Origin: Bacteroidota bacterium
Lineage (GTDB): Bacteria; Bacteroidota; Bacteroidia; JABEUT01
Assembly: GCA_013288345.1 (NCBI GenBank)
Contig: JABDCA010000032.1
Coordinates: forward strand, 1-32,531
Direction of reading: 5' to 3'
DNA length: 32,531 bases
Each line of letters begins with the position of its first letter. Position 1 is the stretch's first letter. Shown here one piece after another: positions 18,453-25,758 of the stretch. The notes beneath the pieces are model-generated. The model was not told where the DNA came from, did not search any database, and worked only from the letters and a program-made list of their open reading frames with translations. The position numbers and the translations under genes were made by a program.

Positions 18453-19370
18453 ATGAAACCACACAAAGCCTCTTTACTTGCTCTGGTATTATTTGCATCT
18501 ACATTATTTGCAAATGGCCAAAACGATGGCACATATACCGGTAATCCTGCATTCCAAATGAAGGCAGATAGTTTTCCTCGTAACCATAATGACTATTATA
18601 AAACCCATGACAGTACAGATTATCGTTACAAAAGTGTAGATGGCTGCAGAGATCATGGATACGAAACTCCTAACGGAGAAAGCTATGAGAATAACAATCC
18701 GGATTATTACGACACACACGATTGGAACGGATTAATATGGCATGATTCTATCTGGAATAATAATATCAGGTACTCAGTAACTGAATTCAGAAAGCAAGTG
18801 CAGGAAGGCAAAATAAAAGTAAACCAGGGAGACGAGTATGCAGATACAGTTTGGTTCAGAAAGCAATGGATGCCTAAAGATAAGTATATAAAAAACTACT
18901 ACTTCGAAAAAGGCTTTGTACCCGGACTTAATTACCAATACTATAAACCTAATGTGCAAAACCTTACCGGTGCATATACGGGAGCAGCATTTGAATACCT
19001 CTTTTATGCTAAGGTTCATAACGATGATGAAATGGGGCCAGGTCAATTGCGCTTTTATGGCAAACTTGGTTACCTGTCGGGCAACAACTCATCCGAATCT
19101 CTTATTACGGACCTTTCAATGGGCTTAACTATGTCGTTTGAAAAGGACCCGAAGCGCACATTCCTCGTCCCCTACTTTGGCATGGAAATGGGTAGCTTTT
19201 TTATGACAGACCATAACATAGCTTACTATATGCCTATGGCCGGCTTGCAACTTTTAGCACTCAATGGAATTTTTATTGGAGCAAATGGCGGCTATATTTA
19301 TACCAATACCCATTTTGAAGCTTGGCGCGGTTATTTTGCACAAGCCAATATTGATATTTCGTTGTGGTAA
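18453..19370 (+). CDS. Secreted tyrosine/aspartate-rich protein, possible outer-membrane beta-barrel
   Basis: A 305-residue protein whose family I do not recognise. A signal peptide (MKPHKASLLALVLFASTLFA) is cleaved near residue 22-23. Residues ~25-110 are very rich in Tyr, Asp, Asn and His (PRNHNDYYKTHDSTDYRY). Residues ~165-305 show alternating hydrophobic/polar strands rich in Gly and aromatics (GAAFEYLFYAKV, LRFYGKLGYLSG, LVPYFGMEMGSFF, GGYIYTNTHF) and end in Ile-Asp-Ile-Ser-Leu-Trp. This resembles outer-membrane strands with a terminal aromatic residue. The gene is monocistronic and is bracketed by an inverted pair of 62-bp repeats (18260-18321 and 19398-19459), which may point to mobility of the unit. 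Function unknown. Confidence 0.8.
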   Translation: MKPHKASLLALVLFASTLFANGQNDGTYTGNPAFQMKADSFPRNHNDYYKTHDSTDYRYKSVDGCRDHGYETPNGESYENNNPDYYDTHDWNGLIWHDSIWNNNIRYSVTEFRKQVQEGKIKVNQGDEYADTVWFRKQWMPKDKYIKNYYFEKGFVPGLNYQYYKPNVQNLTGAYTGAAFEYLFYAKVHNDDEMGPGQLRFYGKLGYLSGNNSSESLITDLSMGLTMSFEKDPKRTFLVPYFGMEMGSFFMTDHNIAYYMPMAGLQLLALNGIFIGANGGYIYTNTHFEAWRGYFAQANIDISLW

Positions 19371-19397
19371 AACTTCACACCAGTGCACAAAAGAAAG

Positions 19398-19459
19398 GGC
19401 ACGTGAGGTGAAGAGGAAAGATGGTAGGAATGGACACATAGTTGTAAAGGACTGTGCCA
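19398..19459 (-). repeat. 62-bp flanking repeat, right copy
   Basis: The sequence GGCACGTGAGGTGA...ACTGTGCC lies 27 bp after the stop codon of the 305-aa gene. It pairs with the left copy at 18260-18321 (14 of 14 identical at one end, 9 of 9 at the other). It also has its own GGCAC/GTGCC ends. Confidence 0.75.
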
Positions 19460-19520
19460 GAAATTAAGCAAACTAATTTTTGCACATAAGGCTTTCTTAT
19501 TTCGCATGCCAAATAAAAAC

Positions 19521-22391
19521 TCACAGCCTCACACCAACCATCAATATATCATCCACCTGCTCTAAGTCTCCTTTCCACTTTTCGAGTGTGTCTTCAAGGG
19601 CTAGTTTCTGCTTATCCATACTGAGTGCAGAAACAGACAACAGCGCTTCCTGCAGTTTTTTATACTTGAATTTTTTACCCAAAGGGCCACCAAACTGATC
19701 GGCATAACCATCTGTAAACAAATATATCATGTCGCCTTTTTGCATAGTTAAGTGGTGCGTGGTAAAAGGTTTTTCGCCCACTTGCTTGCCAATAGGTTGC
19801 TTATCTCCGCGTATTTCTTTCAGTACATTATTGCGCACATACCACAAGGGGTTATTGGCACCGCTCCATTCAAGGGTATTGGTTTTTAAATTAATGGCAC
19901 AAAACGAAATATCCATACCATCCTGCACTTCGCTCTCACTCTTTTCAAAAGTCTCGAGCACAAGCTCTCTTGTTTTATCGAGTAGCTGGCCTGCATTACG
20001 TATTTTAAATTCGTTCAGCGCACGCTTTAATGCATTAGAACAAACCACGCTAACCATTGCACCCGGCACACCGTGGCCTGTGCAATCGCAGGCGGCAAGC
20101 AGTATGGTATCTTCGCCCAACCTTTCCATCCAGTAAAAATCGCCGGCAACAATATCCTTTGGCTTGTAAAGCACAAAAGAATCGGGGAAGCGTTTTTTAA
20201 TTTCACTTAACGGCGGAATAATAGCATCCTGCAACCTTTTGGCATAACTTATAGAATCGAGTATATCCTTATTGCGCTGCCTCATATCCTCTTCAATGGT
20301 CTTCAATGCGGTAATATCTGAATCTATTACCATAATGTTCTTTATATCCCCCTTCTCATCAAATATGGGCGATATCATTGACTGGAACCAACGGTTACCC
20401 ATATTCTTGGTATGGTTCACCGATTCGTATGATACTCCGGTTTTATGGGTAATACATTCTTCAATAAGCTTCTCTACTCCGGGGTAGCTGCTCATTTCTA
20501 AAAGGGTTTTGCCTCTTTTCAATTTAAACTCTTCCATGGGCATACCCGTATTATGTGCAAACGTATCGTTCACCCATTCCAGTTCAAGGTTGGCATTAAA
20601 AACCATTACCATATTGGTAGACCGGCTCACCACATACGAAAGCTTTTCTACATCCTTTAATGTAGTGTTCAGTTGATTGTAGTTACGGAAGTTATCTAAG
20701 GCTATGGCCGTGTATGATGCAATAGTCCGGAGTATTTCCAGATGGTAATTTGTATACGAATGTTTTTTAAAACTGCCCACATTAATAACACCTATTACCT
20801 TATCTTTTTTCATCAAAGGCAGGTATATGAACGACATTGGCGTTTCGCCCGCTACAGGAGGTGGTATAAACGGTATGTATTTTTTATAATCGTTCTCCAG
20901 ATCGTTAATCATTATCTCCTGCTTGTTATTCAAACACAACACCGGAAAACGATTACTGTCATTGAGGTCGTATGTACTGTCATACTTTTTTCCTTTCTCC
21001 ATAAACTCAGGAAAGTCAAGCGTATTTTTTTCGTAATTAGGTATGCCCAAACAAAAAATAGTAGCATCCATTAATTCGTTCACATTTTCGTACACCGTTG
21101 CTGCAATAGCCTCATACGAAAGGGTTGCGGTTATCTTCCGTCCTATTTCTCCAAGCTCGGTAATGTTGTGGTACGATTTTTCCATCTCTTCCTTCTGCTT
21201 GTGAATTATCTCCGTTTTGCGGCGGCTGTTGCGCAAGCTGCGGATAATAACTACGGCAAAAACCACGAACAGGAACATAATACCTAAAATCAATTTCAGT
21301 ACCAACCCTTGTTTGCGGGCATCTTCTTTTTGCAAGGCGTCTTTTTTATCCTGCGCAGCTTTCTCCAGTTCTCTTTGTTTTTCATATTCAAAGTTCAGTT
21401 CCGAACTGGTTATGGCCTGCGTGTTCTTCTGGCTGAATATACTATCGCGCAATCGTATATATGCCTTATAATATATCAGCTCATCCTTTATATCTCCGGT
21501 CTTTTCGTAAATATCGCTTATGGCCTTATCGGCTTCTTTCACATCATCCATAGCGCCATTTTTTTGGGCAATGGCAAGGCTTTTGTTCTGGTATTCCAGC
21601 GCCTCTTTATACTTCCCTTCTGCTTTATAGGCAAGGCCTATTGAATTGCAAACACCGGCAATATCTTCGCCAACATGCAGGCTGTCATAAATATCCTTAC
21701 TCTCGAATTCGTACTTTAAAGCCAGGTCATAGTTCCCTAAGCCCTGGTAACACAAGCCCAGGTTTTCGAGATTAATTGCAGAATTGTATTTGTTTTTTAA
21801 TGCATTATTTATCGACAATCCTTTAAAGTAATATGTAAGCGCCTTAGCATATTCATGCTGCTGACGGTAAACCTCACCTATATTATTAAGGGTAGCCGCC
21901 TGCCCTTTTTTATCGCCCATATCCTGTCTTATTTTAAGTGCCTCCTGCAAATAGCTAAGCGCTTTGGTAAAGTCCCCATCGTCGGTATATACACTACCTA
22001 AGCCGTGGCAGGCACCACCAATATGTTTTTGGTCATTGGTTTCGCGGGCAATTTTCATTTCTTCCAGATAGCAGGATATTGCTCTGGGGTAATCTCCTTT
22101 GCTATAGCTTATCCAGCCACTATTGGCATACGCTGTACACAAACCTGAGTTAAAGCCTATTTTCTCGGCCAACTGAACGGTTGACAACACTACTGAATCG
22201 GCCTGGCGGTAATTAGATATATCAGTTAAGGCATCGCTTAACTTATTCATTGCGTTTACCTTATTGGTATCGTCCTTGGCGCTATTTACAACCTTGTGTA
22301 ACGAGTCTATAAGGTGCCCCTGACCCACACCGGCAAACGGCAAAGCAAGGACAAGAAATAAGATAAGTGTGTGAAACGGGGACAATTTCAT
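19521..22391 (-). CDS. TPR-GAF-PAS-SpoIIE (PP2C-type) serine phosphatase sensor
   Basis: A 956-residue signalling protein. In order it has a signal peptide (1-24); periplasmic tetratricopeptide repeats (~45-315; e.g. KALSYLQEALKI, KEALEYQNKSLAI); a charged coiled coil (~335-362); one membrane span (~363-384, LVLKLILGIMFLFVVFAVVI); a cytoplasmic coiled coil (~388-410); a GAF domain (~411-575); a PAS domain (~590-700, FNANLELEWVNDTFAHNTGM); and a SpoIIE/RsbU-like PP2C domain (~715-956). In the last, AGDFYW, CDCTGHGVPGAMVS and FTDGYADQFGG carry the expected metal-binding aspartates. It probably dephosphorylates an anti-sigma-factor antagonist in a partner-switching pathway; no such partner is nearby. 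The ATG lies only five bases after a TAnnTTTG element. Confidence 0.93.
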   Translation of the reverse strand: MKLSPFHTLILFLVLALPFAGVGQGHLIDSLHKVVNSAKDDTNKVNAMNKLSDALTDISNYRQADSVVLSTVQLAEKIGFNSGLCTAYANSGWISYSKGDYPRAISCYLEEMKIARETNDQKHIGGACHGLGSVYTDDGDFTKALSYLQEALKIRQDMGDKKGQAATLNNIGEVYRQQHEYAKALTYYFKGLSINNALKNKYNSAINLENLGLCYQGLGNYDLALKYEFESKDIYDSLHVGEDIAGVCNSIGLAYKAEGKYKEALEYQNKSLAIAQKNGAMDDVKEADKAISDIYEKTGDIKDELIYYKAYIRLRDSIFSQKNTQAITSSELNFEYEKQRELEKAAQDKKDALQKEDARKQGLVLKLILGIMFLFVVFAVVIIRSLRNSRRKTEIIHKQKEEMEKSYHNITELGEIGRKITATLSYEAIAATVYENVNELMDATIFCLGIPNYEKNTLDFPEFMEKGKKYDSTYDLNDSNRFPVLCLNNKQEIMINDLENDYKKYIPFIPPPVAGETPMSFIYLPLMKKDKVIGVINVGSFKKHSYTNYHLEILRTIASYTAIALDNFRNYNQLNTTLKDVEKLSYVVSRSTNMVMVFNANLELEWVNDTFAHNTGMPMEEFKLKRGKTLLEMSSYPGVEKLIEECITHKTGVSYESVNHTKNMGNRWFQSMISPIFDEKGDIKNIMVIDSDITALKTIEEDMRQRNKDILDSISYAKRLQDAIIPPLSEIKKRFPDSFVLYKPKDIVAGDFYWMERLGEDTILLAACDCTGHGVPGAMVSVVCSNALKRALNEFKIRNAGQLLDKTRELVLETFEKSESEVQDGMDISFCAINLKTNTLEWSGANNPLWYVRNNVLKEIRGDKQPIGKQVGEKPFTTHHLTMQKGDMIYLFTDGYADQFGGPLGKKFKYKKLQEALLSVSALSMDKQKLALEDTLEKWKGDLEQVDDILMVGVRL

Positions 22392-22396
22392 TTAAA

Positions 22397-22404
22397 CAAA
22401 TATA
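22397..22404 (-). promoter_or_regulatory. TAnnTTTG -7 element immediately upstream of the SpoIIE-domain gene
   Basis: On the minus strand TATATTTG ends five bases before the ATG. If used, transcription would start at or within a few bases of the start codon, giving a leaderless or nearly leaderless mRNA. Confidence 0.45.
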
Positions 22405-22456
22405 AGATTTACAGCTTTATACACGCTTGTTTATGAGCGTTTTGTTATAGTAAAAC

Positions 22457-22608
22457 CTCACCCTACCCTCTCCTTGCTCAAGGAGAGGGTAGGATTTAAA
22501 TCATTACTAAACCCCAGCGGGGTTAAATATTTGTAGCCACGGGTTTTAACCCGTGGTTAAAGAACGCCCTATGTATTACCCTCTCTATTGTAGAGAGGGT
22601 AGGGTGAG
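22457..22608. mobile_element. 152-bp MITE-like element with 16-bp terminal inverted repeats
   Basis: CTCACCCTACCCTCTC (22457-22472) is the exact reverse complement of 22593-22608. Inside are four successive hairpins: 22462-22475/22480-22493 (14 bp, 4-base loop), 22510-22515/22519-22524, 22537-22545/22548-22556 (CCACGGGTT/AACCCGTGG) and 22577-22587/22591-22601. There is no coding capacity. It fills most of the 321-bp gap between the divergent phosphatase and acetyltransferase genes. Confidence 0.7.
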
Positions 22609-22685
22609 TAATTCTTTAGTATAACTTTGAATCACCATTATGATAGTATCATTCATGGTTTTTCGTTGAATTAAACAGCATATTG

Positions 22686-22693
22686 TATTTTTG
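22686..22693 (+). promoter_or_regulatory. TAnnTTTG -7 element of the GNAT gene
   Basis: TATTTTTG, with a TTG at 22666-22668 (17-base spacing, slightly short), lies 19 bases upstream of the ATG at 22713. Confidence 0.5.
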
Positions 22694-22712
22694 AAAGCAG
22701 AGCTATCTATTC

Positions 22713-23192
22713 ATGTTACAAACTAAAGAAATAAACACCCCTCAGACCATTGCCGATGCAAAGCAATTGCTAACCGAGTATGGCAATTATATGTACAAGG
22801 AATTGGACCTGGTTGATGGCAAAGATTCCTTTTACGAAAAGCTAAAAAAGTTTCCGGGAGACGAATATGAAAAACCAAATGGAGTATTTATTGTTGCATA
22901 CCACAAAGCTATTCCTGTTGGCATAGCAGGACTGCGAAGATTCGATGCAACAGCCTGCGAAATGAAAAGGATGTATGTGCGCCCAGAACATCGAGGATTA
23001 AAAATTGGCGAAGCATTATGCATAGAAGTAATTAAACTTGCCAAAGAATTAGGGTTCACTCAAATACTGTTAGATACTAATAGAGAAATGATTGCTGCGA
23101 TTGACCTGTATAAAAAATTCTCTTTTAAAGAGATATCGCCCTATTGCATAAACGTAAATCGGAACCCGGTTTATATGGGGTTAGATATCTAG
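22713..23192 (+). CDS. GNAT family N-acetyltransferase
   Basis: A 159-residue acetyl-CoA-dependent acetyltransferase. Motif A is seen as MKRMYVRPEHRGLKIGEAL, in which RGLKIG is the acetyl-CoA pyrophosphate loop. It is followed by the helix IEVIKLAKELGFTQILLDT and motif B (ALDLYKKFSF-like, AAIDLYKKFSFKEI). The length is normal for a single-domain GNAT. The substrate is unknown. It stands alone, divergent from the SpoIIE-domain gene across the MITE-like element. Confidence 0.93.
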   Translation: MLQTKEINTPQTIADAKQLLTEYGNYMYKELDLVDGKDSFYEKLKKFPGDEYEKPNGVFIVAYHKAIPVGIAGLRRFDATACEMKRMYVRPEHRGLKIGEALCIEVIKLAKELGFTQILLDTNREMIAAIDLYKKFSFKEISPYCINVNRNPVYMGLDI

Positions 23193-23251
23193 GATTTGCC
23201 CCTACCAAACCTTCACCCTCGAGGGGAAGGCTCAAGGAATAAAAAATGTTT

Positions 23252-23311
23252 GGGTTGTTGAAAAACATTTCCTGTTTTAATACACACTAATAAACATATT
23301 GTTTAATTTTG
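23252..23311 (+). promoter_or_regulatory. GGGTTGTTGAAAA box with TAATTTTG at fixed spacing, copy A
   Basis: GGGTTGTTGAAAA (23252-23264) is followed after 39 bases by TAATTTTG (23304-23311), a match to TAnnTTTG. The same arrangement with identical spacing is at 30209-30268. Its target is unknown because no believable gene follows directly. Confidence 0.4.
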
Positions 23312-23425
23312 ACATTACATTTAATTGCTTCATGTAAAAACAGACTTTGTCCTATTCTTTAACTTATTACCAATTAAACAGGATCTTGCTTTTCGTTTTT
23401 CCAGGGAAACAAAAAAATATATTTA

Positions 23426-23450
23426 CCGCCAAAAACCGCCAGTTTCCGCC
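23426..23450. repeat. CCGCC units at exact 10-bp period
   Basis: Three CCGCC pentamers start at 23426, 23436 and 23446, separated by AT-rich pentamers. They lie in non-coding DNA. Confidence 0.6.
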
Positions 23451-23634
23451 AATTACAGAGTTATGAATTATGAGTTATCAGTTATGAGTAAAATTCGTGG
23501 AATTCGTGTTAGAATAACAAATACCCAATCGACAAAGTCGGTTGACAAAATGCAAAATTTTTTCGCATTCAAATCACTAAAAACCAATAGGTTGATGGTT
23601 AACAAAACAGCAAAAGTGTCAACCGTGTTCAGGC

Positions 23635-24183
23635 CTACTCCTTATCATCCAAATCGAACATCTCTGCTTCGCGCTTTATCAGCTCAATAAATGCCTTTTC
23701 ATCGTCACTAAACTTGTAAATATGTTCCTGTTCTGCAATAAATCCCTCCAACCGCTTTTTAGCATCGTATTTGTCGTTAGGGTCATCCATCAGGTCGAAC
23801 CCAAAACCGCTGATAAGGTTAATGGCAAGGCAATTACCGGTATCACCGTTTTGATACAAATAATCGATGTAGGGCTTAAAGCTTTGGTAAAACAATACCG
23901 TATCTACAAAGTTCTCACCCACATACTCGTTGCAGTTCCAACAAATGCTATCGAGGCAAACAAGGTACTCTGTCTTATGCGTTTTAATAAATCTGCTCTT
24001 TAATGAATCAATCAGGTCAATAATGCATTTGCCATTATCACTCAGGTCGTTAGACATCTTCCTTGAAGAATCTTTTATGGTTTTAAGGGAGCTCGGCACA
24101 TTACGCAATAACCTGCATGCCGATGGCTGCGAAAAGCCATTAATAGCAACAAAAAGGGACAATATGACAAGAAAATGCTTCAA
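23635..24183 (-). CDS. Small secreted cysteine-containing protein of unknown function
   Basis: A 182-residue protein that I do not recognise. The start is a TTG codon at 24183-24181, chosen because it gives a good signal peptide (MKHFLVILSLFVAINGFSQ, cleavage after residue ~19). A TACTTTTG -7 element lies 17 bases upstream, and no in-frame ATG would preserve the signal peptide. The mature part has six cysteines, including a C-x4-C-x2-C cluster in CLDSICWNC, suggesting disulfides in the periplasm. The C-terminal half is acidic and helical. It is divergent from guaB. Confidence 0.75.
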   Translation of the reverse strand: MKHFLVILSLFVAINGFSQPSACRLLRNVPSSLKTIKDSSRKMSNDLSDNGKCIIDLIDSLKSRFIKTHKTEYLVCLDSICWNCNEYVGENFVDTVLFYQSFKPYIDYLYQNGDTGNCLAINLISGFGFDLMDDPNDKYDAKKRLEGFIAEQEHIYKFSDDEKAFIELIKREAEMFDLDDKE

Positions 24184-24200
24184 TTATTAAGAATATATAG

Positions 24201-24208
24201 CAAAAGTA
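24201..24208 (-). promoter_or_regulatory. TAnnTTTG -7 element of the 182-aa secreted protein gene
   Basis: TACTTTTG on the minus strand ends 17 bases before the TTG start. It supports that start choice. No -33 element at the usual spacing is seen. Confidence 0.45.
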
Positions 24209-24265
24209 CCCGTTTTTACAAAACCGTTCATTTTCATATAAAAAGGCCACTTAGTCCAAAATGTT

Positions 24266-24273
24266 TATATTTG
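24266..24273 (+). promoter_or_regulatory. TAnnTTTG -7 element of guaB
   Basis: TATATTTG lies 13 bases before the GTG start codon of guaB, predicting a very short 5' leader. There is no room for a riboswitch. Confidence 0.5.
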
Positions 24274-24286
24274 CAAAAGTTTAATC

Positions 24287-25756
24287 GTGAAACAAGATAC
24301 AGAAAAATTTGCAGGAGAAGGCTTAACATACGATGACGTACTTCTGCTTCCTGCATATTCAGAGGTGTTACCAAGGGAAACCGACATTACCTCACACTTT
24401 ACCAAGAACATAAAGATCAACACCCCTGTACTTTCGGCGGCTATGGATACCGTTACGGAATACAAAATGGCTATTGCCATTGCCGGGCAAGGTGGAATTG
24501 GCGTTCTGCATAAGAACATGACCATTGCCCAGCAGGCCGACCAGGTTAGGCGGGTAAAACGCTACGAAAGTGGCATGATACAGGACCCTGTAACCCTCAG
24601 GCAAGATGCCAAGGTAAAAGATGCCCTTGCCCTGATGAAGGAGCATAAAATTGGTGGAATACCGGTAGTAGCCGACAAAAACAGGCTGGTAGGTATTGTT
24701 ACAAACCGCGACCTTAGGTTCGAAAAAAATGGTAACCGCCTTATTAAAGAGGTTATGACCAAGGACCATATTATAACCACTACCAAAGGCACCGACCTTA
24801 CCAAAGCGGAAGAAATACTTAAGAAATACAAGATTGAAAAACTGCCTGTAGTTGACGGTGGTGGGCATTTAGTAGGGCTGATAACCTACAAAGACATTCA
24901 GAAAATACACCTTCACCCTAACGCATGTAAAGATGAGTTTGGCCGTTTGCGTGTAGCTGCAGCTATTGGCGTTACTGCCGATATGTATGACCGTGCTACT
25001 GCTTTGGTTAATGCAGAAGTAGATGCAATTATTGTGGATACAGCACACGGGCACTCGAAACGTGTTATAGAAGAAGTAAGAGCATTGAAGAAGAAATTTC
25101 CTAAGCTACAAATTGTGGCCGGTAATATTGCCACTGCCGAAGCTGCACTTGCACTTGCAAAAGCAGGTGTTGATGCAGTAAAGGTGGGCATAGGACCTGG
25201 TTCTATTTGTACCACCCGTATTATTGCAGGTATTGGTGTACCACAGCTTACTGCAGTATATGAAGTAGCCAAGGCACTTAAAGGCACCGGCATACCGGTT
25301 ATAGCTGATGGTGGTTTGCGTTACACAGGCGATATTGTAAAAGCTATCGCAGCAGGGGCCAGCACAGTTATGGCTGGCTCAATGTTCGCAGGTGTAGAAG
25401 AGTCTCCCGGAGAAACGATCATATTTGAAGGAAGAAGATTTAAATCGTATCGTGGAATGGGTTCTTTAGAAGCTATGCAACATGGCTCGAAGGACAGGTA
25501 CTTCCAGGATGCGGAAGATGATATTAAAAAACTTGTACCCGAAGGTATTACAGGCCGCGTTCCTTACAAGGGCAGCATGGCTGAAGTAATATACCAGATA
25601 ACAGGTGGCCTGCGTGCGGGTATGGGATACTGCGGTGCCAAGAATATTGACCAATTGCAGAAGGCACGTTTCATCCGCATTACACATGCAGGTGTTACCG
25701 AAAGCCATCCGCACGATATATTCATTACCAGCGAGGCTCCGAACTATAGCAGGTAA
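24287..25756 (+). CDS. guaB: IMP dehydrogenase
   Basis: Oxidises IMP to XMP with NAD+, the first committed step of GMP synthesis; cytosolic tetramer. The 489-residue product is full length. The N-terminal [16 protein letters not shown] is the family signature. Two CBS domains lie at ~98-148 and ~156-212 ([34 protein letters not shown]). The catalytic cysteine is Cys308 in [10 protein letters not shown], and the mobile-flap Arg-Tyr pair is in GRVPYKG (~424-427). The start codon is GTG. It ends 2 bp from the stop of a convergent glycosyltransferase gene. Confidence 0.98.
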   Translation: MKQDTEKFAGEGLTYDDVLLLPAYSEVLPRETDITSHFTKNIKINTPVLSAAMDTVTEYKMAIAIAGQGGIGVLHKNMTIAQQADQVRRVKRYESGMIQDPVTLRQDAKVKDALALMKEHKIGGIPVVADKNRLVGIVTNRDLRFEKNGNRLIKEVMTKDHIITTTKGTDLTKAEEILKKYKIEKLPVVDGGGHLVGLITYKDIQKIHLHPNACKDEFGRLRVAAAIGVTADMYDRATALVNAEVDAIIVDTAHGHSKRVIEEVRALKKKFPKLQIVAGNIATAEAALALAKAGVDAVKVGIGPGSICTTRIIAGIGVPQLTAVYEVAKALKGTGIPVIADGGLRYTGDIVKAIAAGASTVMAGSMFAGVEESPGETIIFEGRRFKSYRGMGSLEAMQHGSKDRYFQDAEDDIKKLVPEGITGRVPYKGSMAEVIYQITGGLRAGMGYCGAKNIDQLQKARFIRITHAGVTESHPHDIFITSEAPNYSR

Positions 25757-25758
25757 GC

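Larger units (their letters stand above)
23193..23634. other. Repeat-rich intergenic region
   Basis: This 442-bp stretch holds an imperfect hairpin (23210-23230), a GGGTTGTTGAAAA box (23252-23264) with a TAATTTTG motif (23304-23311), three CCGCC units spaced exactly 10 bp apart (23426-23450), an ATGA/TTATGAG-type low-complexity tract (23461-23488) and TTCGTGGAATTCGTG-type repeats. A weak plus-strand open frame (23325-23690) crosses these repeats and is not believed to be a gene. Confidence 0.6.

Noticed and set aside
18260-19459. Integron cassette with attC sites
   Set aside because: The two repeats are inverted rather than direct and lack the GTTRRRY/RYYYAAC core; no integrase is present.
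23210-23230. Rho-independent terminator after the GNAT gene
   Set aside because: The hairpin has a bulge and is followed on the plus strand by purine-rich rather than T-rich sequence, so it is more likely a repeat remnant.
23325-23690. 121-codon plus-strand open frame
   Set aside because: It runs through CCGCC and TTATGAG intergenic repeats, overlaps the end of the 182-aa gene on the other strand, and its translation is unlike any protein composition expected here.
24184-24286. Purine riboswitch upstream of guaB
   Set aside because: The -7 element is only 13 bases from the start codon, leaving no leader long enough for an aptamer.
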